Of a stretch of DNA of 40,997 bases, positions 40,471 through 40,997 are shown one piece after another (position 1 is the first letter of the stretch; each line of letters begins with the position of its first letter). The stretch spans positions 1 to 40,997 of the forward strand of contig JAGHCA010000016.1 in assembly GCA_021160725.1 (NCBI GenBank), given 5' to 3'. The notes below the pieces were generated by a model, which made no database searches, was not told where the DNA came from, and was given only the letters and a program-made list of their open reading frames with translations. Origin of the DNA: Dehalococcoidia bacterium. GTDB lineage: Bacteria; Chloroflexota; Dehalococcoidia; GIF9; AB-539-J10. Made by a program: the position numbers and the translations under genes.

Positions 40471-40545
40471 ACAACAATCTCTTTTCGCCGAACTTGAAGG
40501 AGACTCTGTCTTGCATGCTACACTTAGCATACATACCCGGAAGGT

Positions 40546-40734
40546 TTAATAGCGTGATGTATAGTTGTCGCCACCGCTTCCACTACGCTGTGCTTTTCTT
40601 GCTCGACGGCATTGGGGACAACGCTTAGGTTCATTCTGCAGTCCACGAGAGGAATAGAACTCTTGTTCTCCAGCCGTGAAGATGAACTCTTGCCCACAAT
40701 CGGAGCATTGAAGTGACTTATCTTGAAAACTCAT
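40546..40734 (-). CDS. Small zinc-ribbon protein (zf-trcl / probable zinc-binding domain type)
   Basis: MSFQDKSLQCSDCGQEFIFTAGEQEFYSSRGLQNEPKRCPQCRRARKAQ; two CxxC pairs. Confidence 0.85.
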   Translation of the reverse strand: MSFQDKSLQCSDCGQEFIFTAGEQEFYSSRGLQNEPKRCPQCRRARKAQRSGSGGDNYTSRY

Positions 40735-40782
40735 TGGATAACCTCCTCTTTTTAAATTTTGGTTAGAGTCCGGCTATCCAAT
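40733..40782 (-). promoter_or_regulatory. Hairpin with SD in loop and start codon in 3' arm, zinc-ribbon gene leader
   Basis: Minus strand ATTGGATAGCC-(28 nt)-GGTTATCCAAT(G): 11-bp stem with one G-U; AGAGGAGG at the loop/stem border. Confidence 0.55.
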
Positions 40783-40946
40783 ACTTAAATAAACCTGCTG
40801 ATATTCCAGGAAGCTTGTAATAACCTGAACTATTCATATTATACACTAAAGAGAACTCTTTTACAATTCGTCGATTTGAATCATCTAAAATCTAACCCAA
40901 GGGGGAGTTATTAAATCACGAAAATCTAACCGAAGGTATTAAGATT

Positions 40947-40988
40947 TGGCCCGGTTACTACTGCTGTAAAGGAGGTAAAACCGGGCCA
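40947..40988 (+). promoter_or_regulatory. Hairpin with SD in loop adjoining the start codon of the gene running off the right edge
   Basis: TGGCCCGGTT-(actactgctgtaaaggaggtaa)-AACCGGGCCA, perfect 10-bp stem; ATG at 40988-40990 shares the last stem base. Confidence 0.6.
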
Positions 40989-40997
40989 TGGAAAGGA

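Noticed and set aside
1-40997. CRISPR array, rRNA genes, prophage, defence island or biosynthetic cluster
   Set aside because: No regularly spaced repeats, rRNA motifs, phage structural genes or recognised defence genes were seen on either strand.

Overview
Chromosomal window, mostly housekeeping, with gene content and order suggesting a Dehalococcoidia/Chloroflexota-like bacterium (inference from content, not tested). Confident genes: recA-recX; Na+-pumping decarboxylase beta/gamma subunits; pyrG; transaldolase; rho; alaS; ruvX-aroE-sppA-aroC; an ABC-2 exporter pair; a fused shikimate kinase/3-dehydroquinate synthase; aspS-tig-clpP; a HAD hydrolase/formyltransferase pair; a PHP protein; efp, an S23-type four-helix-bundle ORF and pepP; mgtE; rluB; an acetate permease/cNMP-binding protein/acs group; an endonuclease III-like glycosylase; typA; and a DEAD-box helicase/RRM protein/zinc-ribbon cluster. 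No rRNA, tRNA or CRISPR array was recognised. Most of the unusual signal lies in small structures between or inside genes: (1) hairpins that place the Shine-Dalgarno in the loop and the start codon at the 3' stem arm, in front of at least two divergent genes at the right end; (2) an S23 ORF split by a one-base deficit in an A-run, inserted between pepP and efp and flanked by related inverted sequences; (3) a MazG-like C-terminus continuing in frame after the amber stop of an Nth-like gene; (4) a REP-like palindrome translated as the linker of the AroK-AroB fusion; (5) a terminator-like attenuator in the mgtE leader; (6) an internally deleted ISL3-family remnant; (7) a diverged ~120-bp tandem duplication upstream of the acetate permease; (8) a perfect 20-bp palindrome upstream of the RRM gene. 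All calls come from reading the sequence and the supplied ORF translations; no database search was run.
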